This document shows positions 34,472 through 45,895 of a stretch of DNA of 64,000 nucleotides, one piece after another (position 1 is the first letter of the stretch; the number at the start of each line of letters is the position of its first letter). The stretch is from Cryptomeria japonica (taxonomy: Eukaryota; Streptophyta; Pinopsida; Cupressales; Cupressaceae), in contig NC_081409.1 of assembly GCF_030272615.1 (NCBI RefSeq), positions 210,904,257 to 210,968,256 on the forward strand, in the 5' to 3' direction. The translations under genes and the position numbers were made by a program. Under the pieces are notes generated by a model, which saw nothing but the letters and a program-made list of their open reading frames with translations, was not told the origin of the DNA and ran no database searches.

Positions 34472-34731
34472 TCGCGTCTGCGCACTTTCGGACTGCGTTT
34501 TTGATTTTCTGGCGCGTCTGCGACATTTGGAGTCGCATCTGTGTTATTGACAATATTTTATTTTGTAGGTTCCAGGAAAGCGCGTTTGTGTTATAAAGTC
34601 GCGTCTACGCTGTTTTTAGATGCGTCTGTGTCCAGAAGCCACGTCTGCTTTCTGTAGTCACGTTTGTGTCTCACAGAATCGCGTCTATGTCACCAAGTCA
34701 CGTCTGTGTTGAGGGTAATCGCGTCTGTGTT
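34472..34731 (+). repeat. Word array 1 of element B: CGCGTCTGTG, about 11 copies
   Basis: Copies include TCGCGTCTGCG, GCGCGTCTGCG, GTCGCATCTGTG, GCGCGTTTGTG, ATGCGTCTGTG, TCACGTCTGTG and TCGCGTCTGTG. The variants mostly fit CpG loss. The intervening bases are unrelated. Confidence 0.85.
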
Positions 34732-35953
34732 CACCAGTTTCAAATTTTGGGTTTTTTATTGATTCAGTTTTTGGATTTTGCATTTAGGGTTTCAGATCTG
34801 GTTTATTTTGAGCTAACATTTTCAGATCTAGCTAACGAAATTGGTGCAGCTTGTCTTGAAAGCAAAATCACTTTTGTTGAAGGCCCCTATTTTCACAAAG
34901 TCTTTTGGGTTTAAAATCTACCTAACTTGTGTGCTTGCAGGAAGGGGTGATTATTTGAAACAATCCAAACTACTAACAACTCTTTGTTGTAGGTCTTGGG
35001 CAAGGATTTTTGGATTTTTATTTGTGTGGCTTGTTTTCATAGACTAGCAAACACTTCAATTGGTGCACTAAAATTGAATGATTGTCTTTTGTGTCTTGAG
35101 CAATAGGTTCTTTTTGTTTAATATTTAAAGGGCCTGTCTTCCGGTGTGGTCATTAGGACTACTAGTGAGAAGAGAACGACCCAAGTGGTAGCGAGGAAAA
35201 CCCACCTCTTCTGAACCACTATAAACAAATGTATTCATGGTGAAAACTATGGATAACGTGCGCTGATTAGTTCATACTGACACTATGTCTGCCCATAAAC
35301 CCGTTTGATCAAATTTATTTGATCAGTTGTAGGGCGTAACCCCTATCGGTTGGGAGCCTTCTGTATTTACAGAGCTGAAAGTGCCGCATGTATGGCCACA
35401 CGAGCGGATGCCTTTACTAGCACCTTTTTGTTTTAGAAGCCCAAATCCTTCTAGTTGTTGGGGTAGGAGGTCGGACCTCTGGTAGCGGCCCACACACATA
35501 CGGTTCTTAGTAGAGATACAAAGTTTGCCACGGGGAGTTTTCGCGGGGACTGATGCTTGGCTGACCCGAGAAGTGAGTGCCGAGGGTGGAGCCAGTGAGG
35601 TCAAGCATCTAAGTATCTGCTCTGAATAGCGTAGCCTCGGGGATAAAACCCCATGTGGGATCAACAACTATTGTCTTGGCCAACCATAAGAATTGTGCTT
35701 GACTTATGTTAAACATTCAAAACATTCAAGACCAAACAGCAAAACATTGTGTCTTTTGTGTCTTCAAGTGTATGCAAAACATTTTTACACCAAACAACAC
35801 ACTTTTATTGGAGTCATTTAAGTCTAAACACTTGCAAACATTGGGTCTTCATCAACACTGTGTCCTCTTGTCACGAAAAATAGTCAAACAGTCAGATTTG
35901 GTCACAACAAAACGACTTCACAGATTGGAAAAAATTGCACAAATTTTACATAA

Positions 35954-36140
35954 ACGCGTCTGTGTCGGACATAATAGCGTCTGTGTTGTATAACCGCGTC
36001 TGTGAAGGGTAGAAACACGTCTGTGTTTATAGAATCAACATTACACTTTGCAAAAAAATCTTAGAAGCGCGTTTGTATTGAACAGAGCTACGTCTGTGTC
36101 AGGAAACCGCGTCTGTGAAGTATACAGGTGCGTCTATGTT
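35954..36140 (+). repeat. Word array 2 of element B: CGCGTCTGTG, about 8 copies
   Basis: Same word and orientation as array 1, for example ACGCGTCTGTGTC, AGCGTCTGTGTTG, CCGCGTCTGTGAA (twice) and GTGCGTCTATG. It ends about 490 bases before the gag start. Confidence 0.85.
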
Positions 36141-36631
36141 CAAAATTGAAAAACTGTTACAGTCCAGCAAACAAACACAGTCAGTTTCAGAATTCTTGAG
36201 CTTCCTAGGTCATTTCTCCAGGATTTCATTTAGCAGTCAACCTGTCTTTGGGTCTCACAAAGTCCATCATTGCTTCACATCTCACTTTACATTCACAATT
36301 GTCTAAACTTGAGTCAAAAGGTCACTTGCTTGTCCTCATCATACGTTGTCAACACACTACATACAATGACACTTTGCTAAGTGGTCCCTCATCAAGGTTT
36401 CTTACCTTTGGGTCTCATTTGGTCTTACTTAGAGTCAAGGTCAACTTACCTCATCAAGAGAAACTATCCTCTCTTTGGAAGTCACACCTACTCTACTACA
36501 TACATACTTGGTCTTACACTTTGGACATTGCAAGTACACTTCATATTCATTTACATTCCATCCAACTCTTGGTCTTCCATACTTTTTCCATTTTTCATCT
36601 AGTCTCACACATCTCGGTCAATACCTAGTTC

Positions 36632-38851
36632 ATGGTTGAAACCCGTCTTCAAAAATCTAGGAGAGAAACTAAAGAGGCTCAAGAGTCCACAAACATGAGT
36701 TCTTATGAATATGAGAATGATATCTTTTTCAATTCCGATCATACTACATTACCTGACATGGATGCCTATAGAAACATTCCAAATGTTGAGAACATGGACA
36801 CTACAAAAAACAATGCTACACACAATGACAATATGGACAATTTTTTCGTACATTCAGCAGATGTGGAAGAATCCATTATGAATCCCCATTTCAATCGATT
36901 GGTTGAGGAAATAATGAGGAGGGATAGACAATACTTCTTACAAATGATGGCACAAAGTGGAGCCAAGATACCTCATGATTTTGAGATGTCTCAAATAATG
37001 GAAAATCGACCTTTGCAACAACCTCACTCCAACATGGATCAAAGAAGGCCTAATAGTGGAGGCAATAGAGGACCACATATGGTACCTGAATCACCATCAT
37101 CTTTGCTTCAAAAACCAGAGGTCCCACATACACATGGTCAAGCATATGATACTCACCTTTGCAGACCATTATGGAAGTCTCATGCAGACAGATATGCTCA
37201 ATTACATACCAGTGCTAAGGATCAACCATCAAAGCAATTGTATATTCAAAGGAATGCTCAAAATTTGGACACAAAGAAACCCCGTGTCAAATTTGGGGGC
37301 AACACATTAGAACATGACATGCCTGTAGAGTATGGTATACATGCACAAAATAGATATGGTGTTCCTCAACATGAATCTATACCAAGTGGTCCATATACGT
37401 AGCATCACTATTGACCTCCTCCATATGAACATGTGTATGATCAATATCATCCATATATGCAACATGCTCCTCCTCCAATTGGTGCCTCAAACATGGGGTA
37501 TGGTCCAAGAAGTCGATCTCCACCTAAGAGCAATTTGGAACAACAAATCAGGGACTTACAAAAGAAAATGGAGGACATAAATACACCGAAGGCAACATAT
37601 ACAATGAGAGACATATGTCCTTATCCATTTGACAAGAGCATTCCAATGCCTCCTTTTCCTACACACTTTGTGATGCCTAAATTTGATAAGTATAGAGGAA
37701 AAGGGGATCCTAAGGCACACATAAGAAAAAATTTCATAGCTTGCATTGAGGTAGCAGCAGAAGAGACATATTTGATGAGATTATTCCCACAAAGCCTAGG
37801 TGATCAAGCTATGGAATGGTTCTCTCAACCCCCACCTGGAATTAAGTCTTGGGGTGATCTAGCCGAGGCATTTATTCAACATTTCTCATACAACATAGAG
37901 ACAGACATATCAGTCACTACCTTGTGCAACACCAAACAAAAGGATGGAGAATCTTTTTCATCATTTTTACAAAGATGGAGAAATCTAGCTAGCAGATGCT
38001 CTTGTGAAATTCCACAAAAACAAATGGTAGAAATGTTCACCCAGAATGTTAACAAAGACATTGGCTATGATCTAAGGAAAGCTTGTTTGTCCACCTTCAA
38101 GGACGTCATTGAAAAGGGCTTAGCAACAGAGAAGGTCCTAATTGAACAAGGAGTCATTAAGATATTCAAGGAAAACAAAGATGACTTTAAGGGAAAAGAC
38201 AAGCCGAGATTTTGGAATAGAAACAAGAACACAGTCAATGATGGTGTTGTTGATGCCAACACAGTGCGACCCAAATTCATCTTTTCGGGATCAAGTTCTA
38301 CAAACAATCAAGTGAATACTCAAACAACTTCCAAATCACGAAGGAAATACACTCCATTGGGAGAACCACTTGAGTCAGTTTTCAAAAAGCTAGTGGCAAA
38401 CAAGGTAATCACAGTTCCAGATTTTCCTCCATATGAACCAAAGGTTAAACCAAATTGGTGGAATGATGATGAGTATTGTGAATTTCATAAGAGCAAGGGT
38501 CATAAGACAGGAAATTGTCATCGACTGAAGAACATCATACAAGATCTTATTGATAGAGGGGATATTGAGATTGAGGGACATTCGTCTAATCAAGAACATG
38601 AGATGTTTAAGGAACCACTCCCAAAACATGACAAAGGAAAAGCTAAAGCCACAAATGACCAAACCAACTATACCAAAGCATCCTACAACTATGATTCAAC
38701 CATTAATCACATCTCGATGGACAATTATGTCTCTACCATTATCATCAAGGACAAAACATCTGAGAATTCTACCCAGAAACCCAAGATTGTCCTAAAAGGT
38801 GTTGGATCTTCTTCCGAACCTACCTCTGAATGTCATGTTACAACCCACTGA
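36632..38851 (+). pseudogene. gag segment of element B
   Basis: N-terminal SSYEYENDIFFN and NPHFNRLVEEIMRR, then a Gln/Tyr/His-rich linker, the capsid-like core KFDKYRGKGDPKAHIRKNF, YLMRLFPQSLGDQAMEWFSQ, FIQHFSYNIETDISVTTLC, and the knuckle CEFHKSKGHKTGNCHRLK. Stops at 37400 and 37412 split it. The open part 37433-38848 contains the whole core. Confidence 0.88.
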
Positions 38852-39013
38852 GGTAAAATCGCTTTGCAAGGTGCTCCAACTAAGAACATCGCTTCCTCAT
38901 CAACCAAACCTGAGTATGACCTTGTAGAATAGTTAGGGAAGACACCCACGCTCATCTCCATCCTTGAGCTATTACGCATATCCCCAGCTCATAAAGCTAT
39001 TCTTGACAAAATC

Positions 39014-40987
39014 TTGAGAGACACTGCCATTCCTACTGATCTGAACGTGGACCAGTTTCAAGCCATGGTGGGATACCTTTCCATTCCACATTCCCTTACA
39101 TTCACAGAAGCCGATGACGCCTCCGTAAGTCAGCCACATAATGCACTACTACACGTTGAAGCCTTCATACACAAACATCGAATAAAACGAGTCCTGATAG
39201 ATGGAGGAGCTGGTCTAAACATTTGTACATTGAGCACAATTAAACAATTGAGATATTCTGATAAAGCTGTGAATTCGACAAATCAAATCACCATCAAGGC
39301 ATATGATGATGAAGAACGTTCATCGAAGGGCACATTCACCTTGCCTCTCAGAGTTGGGCCAGTTACAAAGGATGTGGTTAGTCAAGTCTTGGATCTAGAT
39401 CTCACTTATAACATATTACTAGGACGTCCTTGGATTCATGAAATGAGGGCAGTCCCATCCACATATCACCAATGCATTAAGTTTCCTCATAATGGAGTGG
39501 AAGTAACAATTAACGACGATCCTAATCCGTTCATATACTGCAATAACCTAAGATCAAAGACTGAGACCATCATTCCCAGTAATCGTGAAGCTGTTCCTTC
39601 CTCGACATACATTGATCCTGAGTCATTAAAACCCTTGACATCAAAACAAGGTGAGCTTAAAGGCAAGTTTCAAGACAAGGGCATGGGGGAATACACTTTA
39701 AATCAGACCATGTACTTACAACAAGTCATGAGTTCCCTAAAAGAATATGGAAGACCACATCCTAATAAGCAAGTATCCATCATGATACTAAAATGGGACC
39801 CTACTACCTTTCAGAGATGGGGTGAACTGGAAGAGGAATATTTATACAAAATGTTTTACAAAGACATTGAAGATGACACACAAGACCACATTAGTCTACC
39901 ATGTGAGAAATATGGCAAAGGCTTCAAAATTCTACAAAAATTCGGGTATGATGGAAAAAGCCCTCATGGGTTACGAAAGGAAGGCATCATTGAATCTTTA
40001 CAACCTGAATTGACTTTCAAAAGGGAACGCTCAAAAGGACTTGGTTTCTTAACTTCCAAGGTCCACACTCAAAGGACAGAAGAAGCCTTGCAAATCAAAG
40101 CTGCCAGAATTCAACAAGAGGATTACTATTCCACAGATTCCAACGAATGGGAATGGGATTCAGACAAGTCCTCCAGTGACTACGCGCTCACCGAGACATT
40201 CAGAGAGCAAGATGAACCCACAGAAGAAGAGGAGTTCTATAACAAGTTCAGAGTTGGTCAAGAAACAACCCATGAGGATTCTACACAGTCCTTGTCTCAA
40301 GGTTCTAGGTTGAAATCACATAGGATGAGAACACCTGTCCCAAAATGCGCTACTAGTGATGATAATTTGGATTCGTTCGTGACCGAGACTAATGAGGAGA
40401 GTGCCATCGATGACCTCGATAATTACCTTGACATACCCGAATATAACTGCATCTTCACTCTTAGCCCTGCTAACTTTGAAGACATTAAAGGCCTTTCCCT
40501 TGTTCACCACCAACTCATTGACTGGGATCATGAAGGACCTGCACAGTTTGACACATTCCAAAATGATGAAGCTTTTATTGACTATCTGGGCATACGAGAT
40601 GATCTTCCTCTTGAGGACCATAAAGCAGGATACACTATAGAGCTCAACAGCGTGGCATATTTTGGTGAGAGTGTCGGACCTTCCAGTCGCAAAAATGTGA
40701 AAATAAGAACAAACCAGGGGTCTTATGGCGAAAACCACACTGTGGCGCTGTCTGACCCCAAAAAAGTAAAAAGAAAGGACGTATCTGAGGACAAAAACCT
40801 CTCTGAGGCACCCGAAGATGGAAGGCTCGACATCCTCCCAGCATCATATGAGGAAAAGTCATCCATGTTGGTAGAGGAGACTATCAAAACAAACATTGGT
40901 ACAGAAGAGGTTCCACACAACATATTCCTGGCTCAATCGTTGATGGAGTCAGAAAGGTCAAAATTCATAAGTTTCTTCAAAGAATGA
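39014..40987 (+). pseudogene. Protease and G-patch-like linker of element B
   Basis: 657 open codons. The protease keeps its catalytic aspartate (RVLIDGGAGLNICTL) and the flap and end motif YNILLGRPWIHEM. Around residue 300 is KYGKGFKILQKFGYDGKSPH ... RSKGLGFL, a G-patch-like glycine pattern. It is followed by an acidic linker (NEWEWDSDKSSSD) that ends at a TGA (40985), where element A reads KRQINFAW. Confidence 0.88.
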
Positions 40988-41017
40988 CAAATCAACTTTG
41001 CATGGTCATATGCTGAT

Positions 41018-42409
41018 ATGCCTGGATTAGATCCGGATTTAGTAATGCATCATTTGACAGTTAAACCGGGGGCAAAACCAGTGAAACAGAAATTAAGAAA
41101 GATGCATCCACAAGTCGCATTATTGGTCAAAGCAGAGCTTGAGAAATTATTTGACGTTGGATTCATACGCCCAATTGATTATCCTGAATGGATCTCCAAC
41201 TTAGTGCCTCTCAGTAAACCAGATCGCAGCATCAGAATATGTACAGATTTCAGAGACATCAACAAAGCTTGTCCAAAGGACGACTTCCCATTACCAAATA
41301 TTGACTTGATTGTTGATCTCACAGCAGGTCATGAAATGTTATCATTAATGGATGGATTCTCTGGTTATAATCAGATAAGGATTGCGCCCGAGGATCAACA
41401 CAAAACATCATTCACTTGTCCGTGGGGAACTTTCTGCTGGAATGTCATGCCCTTCGGGCTAAAGAATGCAGGTGCTACATATCAAAGAGCCATGACTACT
41501 ATCTTTCATGATCTCATGTACGTAACTGTGGAAGATTATGTCGACGACCTCTTGGGCAAATCAATAGACAGAAATACACATTTGCACATACTTTCAGTCG
41601 TCTTTGATCGGTTGGAAAAATACAAAGTAAGATTAAACCCCAAGAAATGTGTCTTTGGAGTAACCTCCGGGAAGCTCCTAGGATTCATTGTATCCAAAAG
41701 AGGAATTGAAGCTGATCCAACAAAAGTCAAGGCCATCTTGGAGATGCAACGACCAAGAAATATCAGTCAACTTCGATCCTTACAAGGTAGACTCCAGTCC
41801 ATCCGAAGATTCATAGCACAACTTGCAGATAATTGTAATCCTTTTCAGCACCTGCTACATAAAAACATCAAATTCAAATGGGATGATAACTGTCAACAAG
41901 CTTTCTAGACGCTCAAAGATTATCTTCTAAATCCGCCAGTTTTGATGCCACCAGTTCCAGATCAACCACTGTTACTATACATATCAGCTACTCCAACAGC
42001 ACTGGGGGCTCTCTTAGCACAACAAATTGCTGAGGGCAAAGAAAAAGCAGTATACTATATCAGTCGCACATTGGTGGGATATGAGCTAAACTACACACCA
42101 ATTGAGCGTGCATGTCTCGCCATGGTCTTCGCTTCGTAGAAATTACGACATTACATGCTCCCTCATAAGACTAAGTTAGTTGCAAGGATCGATCCATTGA
42201 AATACCTTTTCAATAAAGCAACACTTATTGGACGACTAGCCAAATGGGTAATGATCCTGAGTGAATTCGACATCGAGTATGTGGATAGAAAAGCAATAAA
42301 AGGACAAGCCATCACAGATCAATTAGTAGATGCTCCCATGATAGATGACGTTCCTCTCAGTTCAAAATTTCCAGATGAATCTATTTTGACAATGTCACAT
42401 GCAAAGCCA
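41018..42409 (+). pseudogene. Reverse transcriptase and RNase H of element B
   Basis: The RT core is open for 296 codons: FRDINKACPKDDFPLPNID, LMDGFSGYNQIRIAPEDQ, MPFGLKNAGATYQRAM, the catalytic YVDDLLGKS, and KCVFGVTSGKLLGFIVSKRG. After a TAG at 41906 the RNase H follows (LLLYISATPTALGALLAQQ, YTPIERACLAMVFAS) with a TAG at 42137 and then RHYMLPHKTKL. Reverse transcription functions. Confidence 0.9.
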
Positions 42410-42412
42410 TGA

Positions 42413-42815
42413 CAACTGTACTTCGACGGCTCATATACACAGCATGGGGCAGGAGCTGGCATCCTCTTTATAACTCCTCAAGGGGATTCTATACCAAAAT
42501 CATACCGCTTATCATTTCCTTGCACTAACAATATTGCGGAATATGAGGCATTAACAACAGGATTACGAATTGCAGTTCAATGGAAGATCCAGGAACTTCG
42601 TGTTTTTGGGGACTCTCAACTTGTCATCCGTCAAGCAACTGATGATTACCAAACAAAAGATGAAAAATTAATGCCTTATAAACAAATGGTGGATGACCTG
42701 AAACAACACTTCACAAAGATAGACTTTGAGCAGATACCAAGAGAGCAGAATCGCGCCGCAGATGCCATGGCTACAATTGCTTCACTGATCAATCTACCTC
42801 CAAATGAGACCCGCT
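42413..42815 (+). pseudogene. Second (archaeal-type) RNase H of element B
   Basis: After a TGA at 42410 (probably an original tryptophan) come QLYFDGSYTQHGAGAGILF, CTNNIAEYEALTTGLRIAVQ, FGDSQLVIRQATDDYQTKD and QIPREQNRAADAMATIASL. The D-E-D residues are present. An extra RNase H at this place is diagnostic for Tat-type elements. Confidence 0.8.
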
Positions 42816-44158
42816 ATGAGTTCTTGGTGGATAACCTTTTGGTTCCTTCATATGAGATCACGCCTACTGAGACGATATGTGTTGTCGGTCCCGAATCCCA
42901 GTTATATGGCTCCATTTTCACATACCTTCGTGACAATATCCTACCTCCTGATCTATCAAATAACCAATGCCACACTTTCATTCGCCAATCCTCTCGATAT
43001 GTCATTTTAGCTGATATCCTATACCGGCGAGGTCTAGATGGAACTCTTCTTAGATGTTTAGAAAGCGACGAAGCTCAGATTGCGTTACGTGAAGTCCATG
43101 AAGGGATATGTGGTCCGCATGCTAGTAGTCCTACCTTGGCCAAGAAACTCATCAAGACTGGATATTACTGGCCCAATATGAAAAAAGACTCATATTAGTT
43201 TGTCAAGAAATGTAAGCAATGCCAAATTCATGGAGACCTCATACATGCACCGGCACAAGAACTTCAACCACTTGCGTCTCCTTGGCCCTTTTGCCAGTGG
43301 GGACTTGATCTCATAGGCAAGATTCACCCTCCTTCTTCCAATGGTCATAAATTCATTATCACTGCCACAGAGTATTTTACAAAATGGATTGAAGCCGTGC
43401 CTCTCACACAAGTCACAGGAAAATAGATTGCTACATTCATCCTCAACTATATCATTTGTCGATACGGTATTCCTGTTTCCATTATCACTGATAACGGGTG
43501 TCCCTTCAAAAATCAGGATGTGCGTGAACTCTGTGACCGCTTCCATATTTCCCATTGTTTCTCCACACCATATTACCCCCAAGGTAATGGCCAAGCTGAG
43601 GCATCTAATAAAACAATCCTTAAAATCCTAAAGAAGACAGTCGACGATGCTGGTCGTAATTGGCATATCCAACTTAATCCTACACTTTGGGCCTACCGCA
43701 CGAGTGTCCACACACCTACAGAAGCTACACCCTATTCACTTGTCTACGACGCTGAAGCCATCTTGCCTATTGAGGTCGAGCTACCTTCTTAGCGGGTCTC
43801 TTTGCAAAACATCATCAGTGATGAAGCCTATAGGGTCTCTCGCTTATAAGAGCTTGAATTACTGGATGAATGAAGACAAACTGCTTTTAATCATCTCAAG
43901 GCTTACCAGCAATGAATGAGTCGCAGCTACAATCACAAGGTCAAGCCTCACACATTTGAGGTAGGTGATTTGGTTCTTAGAGAAAATCCCAAAAATCAGC
44001 AAGACAGAAAGAAGAAGGGTAAGTTCGAACCAAATTGGCTTGGTCCTTACCTCATTACAGCAACATATGGATCTGGGGCATATCAGCTCTCAACTACAGA
44101 GGGTGAACCTTTGGAGGATCCTATCAACAACATGCACCTTCGCAGGTTCTACACATAG
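42816..44158 (+). pseudogene. Integrase of element B
   Basis: Zinc-binding part REVHEGICGPHASS ... KKCKQCQIHG with a TAG at 43196, core WGLDLIGKIHP, IITDNGCPFKN and GNGQAEASNK, and C-terminal KFEPNWLGPYLIT. Further stops lie at 43424, 43790, 43847, 43871 and 43913. The catalytic D, D and E are all preserved between the stops. Confidence 0.88.
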
Positions 44159-44274
44159 CTCTTTGGAATATCCTAATTCAAAAATACAAAAAAATTCAAA
44201 AATTTTAAAAATACAAAAAAATTCAAAAAAATTTAAAAATACAAAAGAATTATAAAACATAAAAATCGTTACTT

Positions 44275-44425
44275 GGTGAAAACCTGGCAAACAGGCGCCT
44301 TGTGAAACAAAAAACATTGAAAAATTGAAAAAAGTAAAGAGAAATAATTTCGTCCAACGGTGAAAACCACTTCGGTGGTTCCCTGGGCAAGTACCATGGT
44401 GAAAACTAGGTCACCAACGCCATGT
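44275..44425 (+). promoter_or_regulatory. Conserved post-pol element of element B
   Basis: After the pol stop and an A-rich spacer (44170-44270) comes GGTGAAAACCTGGCAAACAG followed by GCGCC, as in elements A and C. It is followed by AACGGTGAAAACCACTTCGG, in which AACCAC and GTGGTT form a stem closed by a TTCG tetraloop (44365-44380), and a third GGTGAAAAC copy near 44398. Confidence 0.65.
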
Positions 44426-45895
44426 GTAGAGACATTGCTCCTCCCTCCGTCAGGATTCTCTTTCATCCTTTCACTTTGCACACACTCACAACCTATCATC
44501 CATAATAAAATTACCCATTCCCATCATGGCTTGTTATTGATCTGCCTAAGAGTGGTTAGCCATTCATAATAAATCTCCCTTTTCACTCTCTTTCCATCCA
44601 TAATAAATCAGCTCCTATTTGTGGCTAAGGCAAATCCTACGTCTAGTGATGGGTGTGGAACTGAGAACATCACATGTTTCGAGGAGTATAGTTTCTTCTA
44701 GCTTCCTTCAGTCTATCCGCTTTGCAATAAAGCAACATCTGCATCGCCAATCCGCAATAAAATTTTGTCTTCTCCACAATAAAGTATCAGTTTCATGGAT
44801 TCAGTCAGTTTCAGATGAGACACAATAGCAACAATGGGCTTCAACAAAATCAAATCTTTCAACAGACTCAGACAACATATGGTTCTGTGCTATCTATCCT
44901 TTTTGTGAAAGTAAACATTGTGACCACAATCAAATAAGACTTATACAAGTGACAAGAGACACTAAAATTGAGGACTATAGTGGATGTTGGTGTCGAGTCT
45001 TGGTTTTCTTTTGATTTTATCTTTTTGGTGACATGTCTTTTAGCTTTTTCGGGATGTCTCTGACTAGAGATTCTATCTTCAGGATGTCTTTGACTAGAAA
45101 GGCGAGGATGGGATATCGTCACCTATTCATATTTGCTGTCTGTGGATTGTCTCTTAGTAATACTATGACTTGTCCAAGGATATGAGGACACTGTGAGTCT
45201 AGTATGAATTGGGGAATTCTTTGTTTGTGACTGTCTTATCTCCATGCAAACAGGTACAATGACTTTCTGGGTCGAAAATATGCCTCGATTGTCATAACCT
45301 ACTTGCCATAATAAAGCTCAATGATGATAACGCACAAGAAGCTCTTTCACTTTCATATCTTCTGTCTTCCATCCCCCTTTTCTTGATTGACGTCCATTGT
45401 CCTTCTCGAGTCCGCGTAGCCTGCTATCACATGACTGAGTATAATGACATGCCGAAAACATTTGCATTTCATGTAGTTGCACCTGCATTACCACATATAA
45501 GCATTTCATACATACATATAGATATCACTATTGCATCACATCCTGCACACAACACATATTAGCACAATTTACATTTGCATTATCATATTCATCTGCATTA
45601 CATACATTCACATTTGCATCATGCATATACATATAAAACATAAAAGAGCAAAAATACTGCGTTGCATCATATACATATTTGCATCCATAAACATAAAACA
45701 AACATCACATAAGAACATCTCATCATATAGGTACACATGCATATAGCTCCCGCAAAGATGAATCATCTCATATATATAATCATAAAGTGTCATGATACAA
45801 TGATGTCAAAATCATATGGCTACAAAAGCACCCGCAGGTGTCTACATCATCATACAAAAATGGTACAATACTGATACATAGGGAGCCCTCTATGG
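44426..45895. other. Tail-to-tail spacer of element B
   Basis: Non-coding. It contains two similar units around GGATGTCT.TGACTAGA (45050-45105; the first with a TCTCT/AGAGA stem around GACT). From 45480 it becomes rich in CAT, ATACATA and TTGCAT words, the strand-reverse of the ATG-rich spacer in element A. Confidence 0.5.

Larger units (their letters stand above)
34363..36631 (+). other. Long 5' leader of element B
   Basis: About 2.3 kb without a convincing gene. It contains two arrays of CGCGTCTGTG words (34472-34731 and 35954-36140). A segment at 35155-35230 (GAACGACCCAAGTGG, CCACTATAAA) has a counterpart in the leader of element C (59819-59900, reverse strand). The open frame on the minus strand at 35323-35667 is not similar to known proteins. 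Confidence 0.6.
36632..44158 (+). pseudogene. gag-pol polyprotein of element B (single frame, 14 stops)
   Basis: One frame of 2508 codons runs from MVETRLQKSRRE to MHLRRFYT with 14 premature stops (37400, 37412, 38849, 38930, 40985, 41906, 42137, 42410, 43196, 43424, 43790, 43847, 43871, 43913) and no frameshift. Domain order is the same as in element A. Seven of the stops face Q or R codons in element A, which fits C-to-T change at CAG/CAA/CGA. There is no sign of a gag/pol frameshift or intron, so gag and pol would be one translation product. Confidence 0.93.

Noticed and set aside
35323-35667. 114-codon minus-strand frame in the leader of element B
   Set aside because: Part of this leader style is conserved with element C at the DNA level, but no protein similarity or start context is visible, so I treat it as non-coding.
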